A stretch of DNA of 64,000 nt, from positions 1-64,000 of the forward strand of contig NZ_BCUL01000010.1 of NCBI RefSeq assembly GCF_001591265.1. Reading direction: 5' to 3'. This document shows positions 18,829 through 27,609 of this stretch, piece by piece. The DNA comes from Moraxella atlantae NBRC 14588 (lineage in GTDB: Bacteria > Pseudomonadota > Gammaproteobacteria > Pseudomonadales > Moraxellaceae). The position numbers were made by a program, and so were the translations under genes. The notes below the pieces were generated by a model. That model had not been told where the DNA came from and did no database searches. It saw only the letters and a program-made list of their open reading frames with translations. The first letter of the stretch is position 1, and each line of letters opens with the position of its first letter.

Positions 18829-21522
18829 ATGCGTAAACCAAGTTCAACCACGCGCAGTAAGACTGCCAAAGCCTCAACCACCAGCCCTGCTGATGACGTA
18901 CAACCAAAAAGCAGCAAGGGTAAGGCATTGGTGATTGTCGAATCGCCTGCCAAAGCCAAAACCATCAATAAATACTTGGGCAATGACTATATCGTGCGCT
19001 CAAGTGTCGGGCATGTCCGCGATTTGCCTGTATCAGGTAGCGGTGAGAAAACCAAAGCCAAAACCAAAGATGACGGCGTCAAACTTACCCGTGAGCAAAA
19101 GGCGCAGCAAGCCTTGGTGCGGCGCATGGGCATCGATCCTGAACACGGTTGGGCGGCGCATTATGAAGTTTTGCCTAACAAAACCAAGGTTATCAAAGAG
19201 CTAAAAAGCCTTGCCAAAGATGCCGATGCCATTTATTTGGCTACTGACTTGGATCGCGAAGGTGAGGCGATTGCGTGGCATTTAAAAGAAGTCATCGGCG
19301 GTGATGACAGCAAATATAGCCGTGTGGTGTTCAATGAAATCACCAAATCTGCCATTCAGCAAGCGTTTAGCCAACCGACCAAACTCAATTATGACCGCGT
19401 CAATGCCCAGCAGGCACGACGGTTTTTAGACCGCGTGGTGGGTTACATGGTGTCACCGCTGTTGTGGCAAAAAGTTGCCCGTGGCTTGTCGGCAGGGCGT
19501 GTGCAGTCGGTGGCAACGCGTTTGGTGGTTGAGCGTGAACGCGAGATTCGTGCGTTTACGCCTGTTGAGTACTGGCAAATCCATGTTGATGCCCACAGCG
19601 AGCGTTTGCAAGCCGTCAAACAGCCGCCGTTTGATTTGCGCCTTGAGGCGACCAAGCAGGCAGGCGAGGCGTTATCACTGAGCAATCAAGAACAGACCGA
19701 TGCGGTGGTTGCACGGTTGCACAAAGCGCAATTTGTCGTGGCTGATCGCGAGCAAAAACCCACCCAGTCCAAGCCATCCGCGCCGTTTATCACCTCAACC
19801 TTGCAGCAAGCGGCAAGCACGCGTTTAGGTTTTCCTGTCAAAAAAACCATGCTGTTGGCGCAGCGGCTATATGAGGCAGGGCATATCACCTACATGCGTA
19901 CCGACAGCACATTTTTGTCTGCCGACGCGCTTAGCAGCGTGCGCGGCTATATCGATAAACAATTTGGCAAAAACTATCTACCCGAACGCGCCAATGTGTA
20001 CGGCAATCGCCAAAACGCGCAAGAGGCGCACGAGGCAATCCGCCCATCAGATGTTGGCGTGACTTCAACCATGCTCAAAGGCATGGAGCGTGATGCACAG
20101 CGGCTGTATGAGCTGATTTGGCGGCAATTTGTTGCTTGCCAAATGTTACCTGCCAAATATTTGGCATTGACTTTGACCGTGCATGCCGATGATATCGAGC
20201 TCAAAGCGCGTGGGCGTGTGATGACGTTTGACGGCTACACCAAAGTACAGCCACCTGCCAATAACGAGGACACGCTGCTGCCTGACGTACAAGTCGGCGA
20301 GGAGCTTGCCGTGGATGCGATTGCGCCCAGCCAGCATTTTACCAAGCCGCCTGCACGCTACACTGAGGCAAGTTTGGTCAAAGAGTTGGAAAAACGCGGT
20401 ATCGGGCGGCCTTCAACTTACGCATCGATTATTTCGACCATTCAAGACCGTGGCTATGTACGCCTTGAAAATAAACGCCTATTTGCCGAAAAAATGGGCG
20501 ATATTGTCACCGACCGTTTGACAGCAAGCTTCCCTGATCTGATGGACTATACCTTCACCGCAGGGCTAGAGGACAAACTAGATGATGTCGCTGATGGGCA
20601 ACAGAACTGGAAGCACGTGTTGGACAATTTTTATGGTGACTTTAAACACAAGCTTGAGCACGCCAAACAAGCCGATGGCATGAAACCCAACGACCCGACC
20701 GATGTGCCCGACATTCATTGTGACCTGTGTGGCCGCCCGATGCAGATTCGCACAGGTTCAACAGGCGTATTTTTGGGCTGCACAGGCTACAACTTGCCAC
20801 CCAAAGAGCGCTGCAAAGGCACCAAAAACTTGATGCCCGTAGAAGCGTTTGCCAGCCAAACCGCCAGTGACGATAACGACCAAGATGAGATTTTGGCACT
20901 GCTAGAGAAAAAACGCTGCCCCAAATGCAACACCGCGATGGACGGTTATTTGGTCGATGGGGGGCTAAAACTGCACGTTTGCGGCAACAATCCCGATTGT
21001 GATGGTTATCTGCTTGAAAAAGGTGTCTTTGAAACCACAGGCAACCACGATGTACCGACCATCGAGTGCGATAAATGCGGCGGTGAGATGCAGCTTAAAA
21101 CAGGGCGATTTGGCGCGTACTTTGCTTGCCAACAATGTGACAACACGCGCAAGGTACTTAAAAACGGTGAGCCTGCGCCGCCCCGCATGACCCCGATTGA
21201 CATGCCGCATTTAAAGTCACAAAAGCATGATGACCATTATATTTTGCGCGAAGGTGCGGCAGGGCTGTTTTTGGCGGCAAGCAAATTTCCCAAAGTGCGT
21301 GAAACCCGACCGCCCAAAATCACCGAATTGCGCACGGTGGCTGACCAGTTAGAGCCAAAATTTCAGTACCTGCTGACCGCGCCCGATACTGACGATGACG
21401 GCAACCCAACGATTGTGCGCTGGAGTCGTAAAGACGCCCAGCAGTATGTCGGTTCAGAAAAAGACGGCAAAGCAACCAAGTTTGCGTTGGTCTATCAAGG
21501 TGGTAAGTGGGTAACGGCATGA
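18829..21522 (+). CDS. topA: DNA topoisomerase I
   Basis: Type IA topoisomerase that relaxes negative supercoils. The 897 residues begin with a short basic Ser/Thr/Lys tail, then the Toprim domain starting [15 protein letters not shown], with the acidic triad text [12 protein letters not shown]. The active-site Tyr is in HITYMRTDS. Three C-terminal zinc ribbons follow, starting at [19 protein letters not shown] and CDKCGGEMQ. The frame is open upstream to an ATG at 18766. The ATG at 18829 is chosen because it gives the usual N-terminus, though neither site has a clear ribosome-binding site. The stop codon overlaps (ATGA) the start of a remnant restriction gene. Confidence 0.96.
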   Translation: MRKPSSTTRSKTAKASTTSPADDVQPKSSKGKALVIVESPAKAKTINKYLGNDYIVRSSVGHVRDLPVSGSGEKTKAKTKDDGVKLTREQKAQQALVRRMGIDPEHGWAAHYEVLPNKTKVIKELKSLAKDADAIYLATDLDREGEAIAWHLKEVIGGDDSKYSRVVFNEITKSAIQQAFSQPTKLNYDRVNAQQARRFLDRVVGYMVSPLLWQKVARGLSAGRVQSVATRLVVEREREIRAFTPVEYWQIHVDAHSERLQAVKQPPFDLRLEATKQAGEALSLSNQEQTDAVVARLHKAQFVVADREQKPTQSKPSAPFITSTLQQAASTRLGFPVKKTMLLAQRLYEAGHITYMRTDSTFLSADALSSVRGYIDKQFGKNYLPERANVYGNRQNAQEAHEAIRPSDVGVTSTMLKGMERDAQRLYELIWRQFVACQMLPAKYLALTLTVHADDIELKARGRVMTFDGYTKVQPPANNEDTLLPDVQVGEELAVDAIAPSQHFTKPPARYTEASLVKELEKRGIGRPSTYASIISTIQDRGYVRLENKRLFAEKMGDIVTDRLTASFPDLMDYTFTAGLEDKLDDVADGQQNWKHVLDNFYGDFKHKLEHAKQADGMKPNDPTDVPDIHCDLCGRPMQIRTGSTGVFLGCTGYNLPPKERCKGTKNLMPVEAFASQTASDDNDQDEILALLEKKRCPKCNTAMDGYLVDGGLKLHVCGNNPDCDGYLLEKGVFETTGNHDVPTIECDKCGGEMQLKTGRFGAYFACQQCDNTRKVLKNGEPAPPRMTPIDMPHLKSQKHDDHYILREGAAGLFLAASKFPKVRETRPPKITELRTVADQLEPKFQYLLTAPDTDDDGNPTIVRWSRKDAQQYVGSEKDGKATKFALVYQGGKWVTA

Positions 21523-21702
21523 CGATAAATGTGCTTGATGCGATTATTCATTTGCTGCAAACACCTGTCACCGACTTGCAGCAGCAATACGTCGGACGCA
21601 ATCGCGCAAACTCCAAATGCCAATTTACGCGACGTACACATTAAAAATCCCAATAACCCTGCTCAGTTACGGACTGCTAAACTCATTGAGTTTTGGCAAT
21701 AA
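21519..21702 (+). pseudogene. Deletion remnant of an NgoPII-type restriction endonuclease
   Basis: The ATG at 21519 overlaps the topA stop. The first 31 codons read [16 protein letters not shown] followed by GRNRANS, as at the N-terminus of NgoPII-family type II endonucleases (GGCC). About ten more codons then reach a stop at 21642-21644. In another frame the segment ending at 21702 reads TPNANLRDVHIKNPNNPAQ then LRTAKLIEFWQ-stop, which looks like the C-terminus of the same enzyme. Some 200 middle codons are missing, with a frame change at the junction near 21612. No functional nuclease can be made. The methyltransferase starts 21 bases later, in the normal R-then-M order. Confidence 0.75.
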
Positions 21703-21723
21703 GCAATCATATTAACTTAACCA

Positions 21724-22734
21724 ATGACAAGTAATCTATCAATCAAACAACCAACGTTAATCAGCCTATTTGCAGGCGCAGGTGGTATGGATTTGGGCTT
21801 TCGGCAAGCAGGTTTTGATGTGTTGCTGGCCAATGAATACGACAAAACCATCTGGCCAACCTACGAATACAATCACCCCAATCCTTTGTTAAAAGGTGAT
21901 ATTCGGCAATTCTCCGCCGCTGATTTTCCCGATTGTGATGGCATCATTGGCGGGCCGCCGTGTCAAAGTTGGAGCGAAGCAGGCGCGTTACGCGGCATTG
22001 ATGATGCTCGCGGACAGTTATTTTTTGACTATGTACGAATCTTGCACGCCAAACAGCCCAAATTTTTTGTCGCTGAAAATGTTTCAGGCATGTTGGCAAA
22101 ACGTCATCAACCTGCTGTGCAACATATCGTCGCACAGTTTGAGGCAGCAGGCTACGATGTACACATTGCATTGCTGGATGCGTATAATTATGGCGTAGCA
22201 CAAAACCGCAAGCGCGTGTTTTATGTTGGGTTTCGTCAGGATTTAGCGGTGACAAATTTTACTTTTCCGTCACCACTGACTGACGAGGAAAAAACCACCT
22301 TGGCGGATGCGATTGGCGATTTAGCCGACAATGCGCTACCTGCAAAAGCCAACAACAAAACCAATGCTACAGCGTGCGCGGTTGCCAATCATGAATACTT
22401 TATGGGCGGTTATTCGCCAATTTATATGAGCCGTAACCGCGTACGTGCATGGAATGAGCCATCATTTACCATTCAAGCCAGTGGGCGACAAGCACCGCAG
22501 CACCCCAACGCGCCCAAAATGCGCCATATCGGGGTTAATCAGTTTGAGTTTGTCGGCGATGTTAGTCGCTATCGGCGGCTATCGGTGCGTGAATGCGCGC
22601 GTATTCAAGGCTTTCCTGATAATTTTATATTTATTTATCAATCGCTTAACGATGGTTACAAGATGATTGGTAACGCTGTGCCTGTGCGCTTGGCACAGGC
22701 GATTGCCGAGCGGATTTACCCATTGGTGGTTTAA
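21724..22734 (+). CDS. DNA cytosine-5 methyltransferase, M.NgoPII-like (probably GGCC)
   Basis: 336-residue m5C methyltransferase. Motif I is [13 protein letters not shown] and motif IV is GGPPCQSW with catalytic Cys80. Motif VI is ENVSGML, motif [15 protein letters not shown], and motif X is near IGNAVPV. The text closely follows Neisseria M.NgoPII (for example [20 protein letters not shown]), so GGCC specificity is inferred. All catalytic motifs appear intact. It follows a destroyed cognate nuclease gene and so is now solitary. No strong ribosome-binding site precedes the ATG, so it may have relied on coupling to the lost gene. Confidence 0.93.
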   Translation: MTSNLSIKQPTLISLFAGAGGMDLGFRQAGFDVLLANEYDKTIWPTYEYNHPNPLLKGDIRQFSAADFPDCDGIIGGPPCQSWSEAGALRGIDDARGQLFFDYVRILHAKQPKFFVAENVSGMLAKRHQPAVQHIVAQFEAAGYDVHIALLDAYNYGVAQNRKRVFYVGFRQDLAVTNFTFPSPLTDEEKTTLADAIGDLADNALPAKANNKTNATACAVANHEYFMGGYSPIYMSRNRVRAWNEPSFTIQASGRQAPQHPNAPKMRHIGVNQFEFVGDVSRYRRLSVRECARIQGFPDNFIFIYQSLNDGYKMIGNAVPVRLAQAIAERIYPLVV

Positions 22735-22752
22735 GTTTAACTTATCGTGCGT

Positions 22753-22813
22753 AATTCTCTACCTATAATCTCTGATTTAGGTGGAGATGAAAGCACTAAC
22801 GCCCTAATTAGGG
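22753..22813 (+). promoter_or_regulatory. Leader of the HTH gene with two inverted repeats
   Basis: ACCTA (about 22763) and TAGGT (about 22781) form an inverted repeat, extendable to CTC..GAG, that encloses a TATAAT-like -10 (within CCTATAATC). A second, perfect 12-bp palindrome CCCTAATTAGGG lies at 22802-22813. AGGAG and the ATG of the HTH gene follow. They could be autoregulatory operators, or the palindrome could be a weak terminator after the methyltransferase. Confidence 0.4.
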
Positions 22814-22832
22814 TTTTCTACTAGGAGTAAAA

Positions 22833-23222
22833 ATGAAACAAGTAAATTTTGAAATCCCTCACGAAATCAATTTTTTGGAGCTTGGATTGCACCATAATGA
22901 TGGTGAGTCTGACTGGTGTATGGAGCAGATAATCAACGAGGTGAGCGACCAGCCAAAATACCCCCCCATGATTTGGTACGACGCAATCATTGCGCCGCCG
23001 ACGCCTGAGCAAATTACTGATTTACGCAAGCATACCAATCTGAATCAATCACAAACTGCAAACCTACTTGCTTTGTCGAGTCAACAGCTTATCAGCATGT
23101 ATGAGCAGGGCAAAAAATCGCCAAGCAAACAAACATACACGCTTTGGCTATTGCTGACAGGGCAGCACCCCACGCTTGAGGTGTTACCGCGCGTTGGTTT
23201 AAATGGCGATGATTTGGGCTGA
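22833..23222 (+). CDS. Xre-type helix-turn-helix protein
   Basis: 129 residues. The first 55 or so are acidic and unrecognised (MKQVNFEIPHEINFLELG). From about residue 53 (PPTPEQITDLRKHTNLNQSQ) there is a clear Cro/C1-type HTH, with helix text SQTANLLALSSQQLISMYEQGKKSP. A strong AGGAG precedes the ATG. The next gene starts on the last base of the stop codon, so the two are translationally coupled. Such proteins can be antitoxins or controller-type regulators. Its place right after a methyltransferase and before an 85-codon partner suggests a small accessory cassette, but the target is unknown. Confidence 0.8.
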   Translation: MKQVNFEIPHEINFLELGLHHNDGESDWCMEQIINEVSDQPKYPPMIWYDAIIAPPTPEQITDLRKHTNLNQSQTANLLALSSQQLISMYEQGKKSPSKQTYTLWLLLTGQHPTLEVLPRVGLNGDDLG

Positions 23223-23479
23223 TGTCGACGAAACAACTTTCATCAACATCGGATAAATTTATGTTTTTAAAAGATTTTTTTATGTCAAACAACAAAAACA
23301 CAGCTAAAACCCATAGATACCGCGAAAAACGCCAAACCAAACGATTTGTCATAGATTTTTACATGGACGATGAAAGACAAGCCAAAATCCATGAATGGCT
23401 AAAAAGCCAACCTAACAGCAAAGAGGTTGTTTTACAGTCACTGGCGCAAACGATGGAAGCTGAAAATGAACGCATTTGA
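23222..23479 (+). CDS. Small basic protein of unknown function
   Basis: 85 residues, overlapping the stop codon of the HTH gene by one base (TGATG), which suggests coupled translation. Internal ATGs at about 23261 and 23282 are alternative starts. The C-terminal half (KRFVIDFYMDDERQAKIHEW) reads as a basic beta strand followed by two helices, loosely like a ribbon-helix-helix DNA-binding protein. That is only an impression. Together with the HTH gene it resembles a two-gene regulator or toxin-antitoxin cassette, but I do not recognise a known family. Confidence 0.55.
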   Translation: MSTKQLSSTSDKFMFLKDFFMSNNKNTAKTHRYREKRQTKRFVIDFYMDDERQAKIHEWLKSQPNSKEVVLQSLAQTMEAENERI

Positions 23480-23493
23480 GAAAATGACGGCTT

Positions 23494-23905
23494 TTAACAA
23501 AGCCAACCCACCGTCAAATTTGGCTCAATGGTGGTAGGCGTTGGCAATATATCGGTATTTTCAACCAATACGCTTGCATAGTATTTGCCTGTCGCGGTTT
23601 TGCTAATCGTAACTGTTTTGATGTTGCCAACAAATTCACGGCTAAATACGGTTTTAATGCCTTTGATTTTGGGTAGATTAATAATGCCTTGTTCAAAGTT
23701 TACGGTGCAATGTTGAGGGCATTGGTAGCTACGTTGAGGGATTTTTTTAGATTTGAACCGTGGGAACTTGGCACGACCTTTGAAGAAATTGGTAAAAGCG
23801 GTATGCACGTTGAGCAAGGCATTGAGTAATGTCTGGCTATTGACTTAGTTTAGCCATGAAAACTTGCTTGTTTTCTTTTTCTTAACTAACTGACTTTGGA
23901 TTTGG
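23494..23905 (-). pseudogene. Decayed IS200/IS605-type tnpB (N-terminal half)
   Basis: Read on the minus strand from about 23905: QIQSQLVKKKKTSKFSWLN, an in-frame TAA (23847-23845), then VNSQTLLNALLNVHTAFTNF, KGRAKFPRFKSKKIPQRSYQ and so on to NLTVG, where the homology ends just at the first RuvC block (normally VGIDLG), before a stop at 23494. This is the wedge and OB-like part of an IS605-type TnpB. The first 50 or so codons, the nuclease half and the transposon right end are missing. It is a relic with no nuclease function and is unrelated in detail to the intact tnpB at 51468. Confidence 0.8.
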
Positions 23906-23959
23906 GTCGCAAGGATTCCCACACCATAACCGCTAGGCTTGGTGGTGGGAGTATGTCAA
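23906..23959 (+). mobile_element. Right-end relic of a second tnpB element
   Basis: On the plus strand the last codons of a tnpB read VARIPTP-stop (23906-23929). A hairpin with arms CCCAC and GTGGG follows, with an end in TATGTCAA (to 23959). The layout matches the right end of the intact element near 52560 (GGAATCCCC..., hairpin, GTCAA). It faces and abuts the minus-strand rsmI gene, whose last eight codons and stop lie inside it. Confidence 0.65.
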
Positions 23960-24811
23960 CTGTTGCAACAATAATGCGCGTTGATACAGCGCGTTTTTTT
24001 TTGCCCCTGTCAAATCCGCCGCCAGTTGGGCTGCTTTTTTGACCGATAAATCCGCCAGTAGGCGCGTAAGCAGCTCATCGTGCGCGTTTTCTGTCTGATC
24101 TGCATCGGCAAGATTTGCCCCTGCCACCACCAAAACCATCTCACCGCGCGTTTGGTTGCTATCGGCAGCGATAAATTCGACCAAACCTGCCAAATCCGTG
24201 TGGTGGATCGTCTCAAAGGTTTTGCTGATCTCACGGCACAGTGTAACCGCGCGTGTGTCACCCAATACGGCAACCATATCCGCGACACACTCGGTGATCC
24301 GATGCGGCGCTTCATAAAAAATCAGCGTTGCAGGCATGGTGCGTAACTCCTGCAAAGCCTGTTGGCGCGCGCCCGATTTGGCAGGTAAAAAACCATAAAA
24401 ATAAAACCGATCCGATGGCAAACCTGCTACCGACAACGCGGCAATCGCTGCACACGCGCCGACCACAGGCGATACCCGAATGCTCGCTTGATGACAGGCT
24501 TTGACCAACCGATAACCAGGGTCACTGATCAGCGGTGTACCTGCGTCCGAAATCAGCGCGATATGCTCGCCGTTTTGTAGACGCGCGATGAGGCGTTCAG
24601 TTTGGCTGTCGGCATTGTGGTCATGGTAGGCAAGCGTTGGCGTGGCAATGCCAAAATGGCGCAACAAAGTACTGGATGTGCGCGTGTCTTCGCAGGCAAT
24701 GACATTGACGGATTTGAGACATTCAACGGCGTGGGCGGTCATGTCTGCCAAATTGCCAATCGGGGTGGCGACGATATACAGCGTGCCAGTTTGGGGGGTG
24801 TGGGTCTGCAT
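23933..24811 (-). CDS. rsmI: 16S rRNA (cytidine1402-2'-O)-methyltransferase RsmI
   Basis: SAM-dependent methyltransferase of the tetrapyrrole-methylase fold that 2'-O-methylates C1402 in the ribosomal P site. Visible are GTLYIVATPIGNLADMT, ACEDTRTSSTLLRHFGI, the glycine-rich ALISDAGTPLISDPGYRLV, and FYEAPHRI. The ATG at 24811 gives 292 residues, close to E. coli RsmI (286). The upstream open frame to 24931 looks spurious. The final residues LTYSHHQA and the stop are encoded by the transposon right end that begins exactly at 23959, so the native C-terminus has been replaced. Confidence 0.93.
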   Translation of the reverse strand: MQTHTPQTGTLYIVATPIGNLADMTAHAVECLKSVNVIACEDTRTSSTLLRHFGIATPTLAYHDHNADSQTERLIARLQNGEHIALISDAGTPLISDPGYRLVKACHQASIRVSPVVGACAAIAALSVAGLPSDRFYFYGFLPAKSGARQQALQELRTMPATLIFYEAPHRITECVADMVAVLGDTRAVTLCREISKTFETIHHTDLAGLVEFIAADSNQTRGEMVLVVAGANLADADQTENAHDELLTRLLADLSVKKAAQLAADLTGAKKNALYQRALLLQQLTYSHHQA

Positions 24812-25045
24812 TGGTGTATTGATGTATTGATGGTGTTTGGCTGGTAAAAAGTTTATCTTAACATATCCCGTTGCAAGCGGGGAGTTTGTCACATTGGACT
24901 TTTGAATTTTGAGCCATCTGGGCGAAGGCAAACTTGCTGCTTGTCAAACAAACAAGCATTTAGTGATAAAGTGGCGTATGATAATAAGCCCAAAGCGCAA
25001 AACCGCGCCAAAATTTGCTTGACTGGTTAAACTATCAAAAAAACC

Positions 25046-25999
25046 ATGCCGATCACCGATATTTGCCACCATCACCTCAGCGAAACGGACTCCACCAACA
25101 GCCAGCTGCTGGCTGCCATGCTTGCCAGTTTTGGGCAGGTCAATGCCAACAACCAAACGTTGCCAAACTCAGCCATGAATTGGCAACCGCAGCCGCACTA
25201 TACGCGCCCGTACCGCCTGACGGCAGACCACCAACGCGCAGGACGTGGGCAGCATGGGCGTGTTTGGCAGTCGCCGCTTGGCAATTTGTACTATTCTTTA
25301 TACATTCCCAGTGAAAAATACGCCGATGACGCCGTGCGTAAAACAGGCTGGACACTGGCGCGACCACTTGATGGGCGGCTGTCGTTGTGTGTGGGCTATC
25401 AGTTGGCGCAGCTGTTGGCAGGCAAGGGCATAGACACAACGCGCCATCACCCTGCTGCAAGCTCACTTGGGGTAAAATGGGTCAATGATATCGGTTGGTA
25501 TATCGGGGCAGATTTTTGCAAGCTGGCGGGGATTTTGCTGGAGCCTGTCACGGCACATGGCAACATGCTGGGCGTTGTGATGGGTGTGGGCATCAACGTT
25601 GCCCACGCGCCCGATTTGCCGCCGCAAGCCGCTGTCGATTATCGGGCGGTGGCGTTGGCAGATGTCTTCGCGGCTGCGCAGTTACCACCGTTGGTGGACT
25701 TGGCGCAAACTATTGATGGCATGCTGATGCAAGCAGTGGCGCAGTTTAATGGCTTGCACGATGCCCAAACGGTGCAAATATTTTGCCAACAATTTGCCAC
25801 GGTGGATTTGCTATTGGGCAAGCACGTGCAGGTGTTGCCCATCCAAGGCGATACGCCGCCGATAGTTGGTGTGGGGCAAGGTATTGATGCAGCAGGCTGC
25901 TTGCAGGTGCGTTTGTCAGACCGTGACCATCACGCTACCGTCACGCGTATTTGGAACGGGCGTGTGCGTGTGTTAGATGCCGAGACGTTAACTATTTAA
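25046..25999 (+). CDS. birA: Biotin-protein ligase (BirA, no DNA-binding domain)
   Basis: Activates biotin as biotinyl-AMP and attaches it to biotin carboxyl carrier protein. Ligase motifs are the substrate-entry STNSQLL text, the biotinyl-AMP loop AGRGQHGRVW, and KWVNDI with the catalytic Lys, followed by AGILLEPV and a C-terminal SH3-like domain. The 317 residues contain no N-terminal winged helix, so it cannot repress transcription as E. coli BirA does. There is a 20-30 residue insertion between the STN motif and the GRG loop. It is followed 131 bases later by coaX on the same strand. Confidence 0.92.
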   Translation: MPITDICHHHLSETDSTNSQLLAAMLASFGQVNANNQTLPNSAMNWQPQPHYTRPYRLTADHQRAGRGQHGRVWQSPLGNLYYSLYIPSEKYADDAVRKTGWTLARPLDGRLSLCVGYQLAQLLAGKGIDTTRHHPAASSLGVKWVNDIGWYIGADFCKLAGILLEPVTAHGNMLGVVMGVGINVAHAPDLPPQAAVDYRAVALADVFAAAQLPPLVDLAQTIDGMLMQAVAQFNGLHDAQTVQIFCQQFATVDLLLGKHVQVLPIQGDTPPIVGVGQGIDAAGCLQVRLSDRDHHATVTRIWNGRVRVLDAETLTI

Positions 26000-26130
26000 A
26001 CGGCTAAAAAATCTTATTCAGCATTAGATAAATCCCAAAAACGCCTCCAAAAAAGATCTGAAGTATTTTTCAAATCGCTGGATTGCAATATCCGCGTTCG
26101 TTTACAAAAATTTTTAGGGTAACGCGCCGT

Positions 26131-26919
26131 ATGCCTAGCACTGCTTTGACCACATCTAACACCACTGACACGCACCACCCAACCACCAAACTTTGGCTGG
26201 ATTTGGGCAACACGCGGCTTAAATACTGGCTAACCGACGCACACGGGCAGCTACTTGATCATGCCGCAGAGCAGCATTTGCAAGCCCCTGCTGAGCTGTT
26301 GCGCGGTTTGGTATATCGTTTTGAACGTTTGGCACCTGCTTTTATCGGCGTGTCGTCGGTGCTTGGGCAGGCGGTGAATACACAGGTTAGCCACTGCCTT
26401 AGCCAGCTTGGCGTGCCGTTTGAGTTTGCGCAGGTCAATGCTGCCCACCCTTTGATGCAAAGTGCGTATGACGCGCGCCAGTTGGGTGTAGACCGTTGGT
26501 TACAGATGCTTGGTGCGGTCGATGTCAGCGCGCGCCAATGTATCGTTGGTTGTGGCACAGCATTGACGATTGATTTGATTGATTGTGGGCGGCATATGGG
26601 CGGTTATATTTTTCCCAGTATTCACTTGCAGCGCTCGGCGTTGTATTCGGGCACGCGCCAAATTGGGCAAGTTAGTGCCAGTTTCGACAGCATTGCTTGT
26701 GGAAAAAACACAGAGCAGGCGGTGCAACATGGCATTTTGTTGTCAGTGGTAGGGGCAATTCATGAAGTACAACGCCAATATACAGGCTTTGCCTTGATTT
26801 TAACAGGTGGTGATGCGCCTGTGGTGGCAGCGCAACTTGATCCAACGCTTGCGCCCACGCCCGTGATTGCGCCCGATTTATTGTTACAAGGCTTGCGGCG
26901 TTTTTTTGCTGATGTTTAA
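26131..26919 (+). CDS. coaX: Type III pantothenate kinase
   Basis: Catalyses the first step of coenzyme A synthesis (pantothenate to 4'-phosphopantothenate). ASKHA-fold motifs are the phosphate-1 loop LDLGNTRLKYW, GVDRW, and phosphate-2 GCGTALTIDLID. The HMGGYIFPS text and TGGDAP near the C-terminus also fit. The ATG at 26131 gives 262 residues, the family norm; the frame is open to a TTG at 26083. It lies directly downstream of birA. The two are adjacent or fused in several proteobacteria. Confidence 0.9.
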   Translation: MPSTALTTSNTTDTHHPTTKLWLDLGNTRLKYWLTDAHGQLLDHAAEQHLQAPAELLRGLVYRFERLAPAFIGVSSVLGQAVNTQVSHCLSQLGVPFEFAQVNAAHPLMQSAYDARQLGVDRWLQMLGAVDVSARQCIVGCGTALTIDLIDCGRHMGGYIFPSIHLQRSALYSGTRQIGQVSASFDSIACGKNTEQAVQHGILLSVVGAIHEVQRQYTGFALILTGGDAPVVAAQLDPTLAPTPVIAPDLLLQGLRRFFADV

Positions 26920-26993
26920 GGTATTTTGGGTTAAAATCGGTGTTTAGCCAATCGCAATTTTTTTTAAATTTTTATTTGCCTAGGTGCATCACA

Positions 26994-27536
26994 ATGAAAC
27001 ACGAAACTTTTTTGTTCACTCGCTTGTCTGCGGTCATCACACTGGCGGCAGCTGTTGTTTTGACGGGTTGCCAGTCGTCCAAAGACCATACACCAAAAAA
27101 TAACGCGCCTGCACGCCTACAAAATGCCACACCTGCCGATACCTATCCTGCATTGCCACCTGCCAATGACCGCGTGCGCCTGCGTGAGGGGCAAACCGTC
27201 GCCGTACCCAACGCGCCATTTGCCATCAAGTTTGAGCAAGTCACCGCCGATGACCGTTGCGCTTTGACGGGGCAATGCATCTGGGCAGGCAATGTCACCG
27301 CGCGTTTGCAGCTGATTCCTAACCAAACCAACGCCAATGTGGCAACAAAAACCGTGGACTTGTCAATGGGGGACTTGCGCGAAGGGTTGAAACTTGATCG
27401 TGACGTGGTATTTGCAGGTTATGATGTCGCATTGGATGCGGTATATCCCACACCAACCAGCGGTGATGCGTTTGAGCAATTACGCGGCAAATACTTGATT
27501 GACCTTAAAGTCACCAAAGCCAATGCCAAAAAATAA
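26994..27536 (+). CDS. Lipoprotein of unknown function
   Basis: 180-residue protein with a type II signal peptide: basic MKHETFLFTR, a hydrophobic stretch, then the lipobox VVLTGC with QSS after the Cys. A Gln at +2 predicts outer-membrane targeting. The mature part has two Cys (CALTGQC) and looks beta-rich, ending LIDLKVTKANAKK. No family was recognised. AGGTG stands at good spacing before the ATG at 26994. The frame extends upstream, but the N-terminus chosen here makes a normal signal. It ends in a terminator shared with the opposite gene. Confidence 0.82.
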   Translation: MKHETFLFTRLSAVITLAAAVVLTGCQSSKDHTPKNNAPARLQNATPADTYPALPPANDRVRLREGQTVAVPNAPFAIKFEQVTADDRCALTGQCIWAGNVTARLQLIPNQTNANVATKTVDLSMGDLREGLKLDRDVVFAGYDVALDAVYPTPTSGDAFEQLRGKYLIDLKVTKANAKK

Positions 27537-27556
27537 TGGCTAGTTTTTTTAAGGCG

Positions 27557-27589
27557 AAAAAAAGGTTGGTGCATGAACCAACCTTTTTA
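27557..27589. terminator. Bidirectional terminator
   Basis: AAAAAGGTTGGT and ACCAACCTTTTT form a perfect 12-bp stem around GCATGA, with A/T tails on both sides. It serves the lipoprotein gene on the plus strand and the TerC/CorC gene on the minus strand. Confidence 0.92.
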
Positions 27590-27609
27590 ACATTAAGCAA
27601 TCAAAATAT

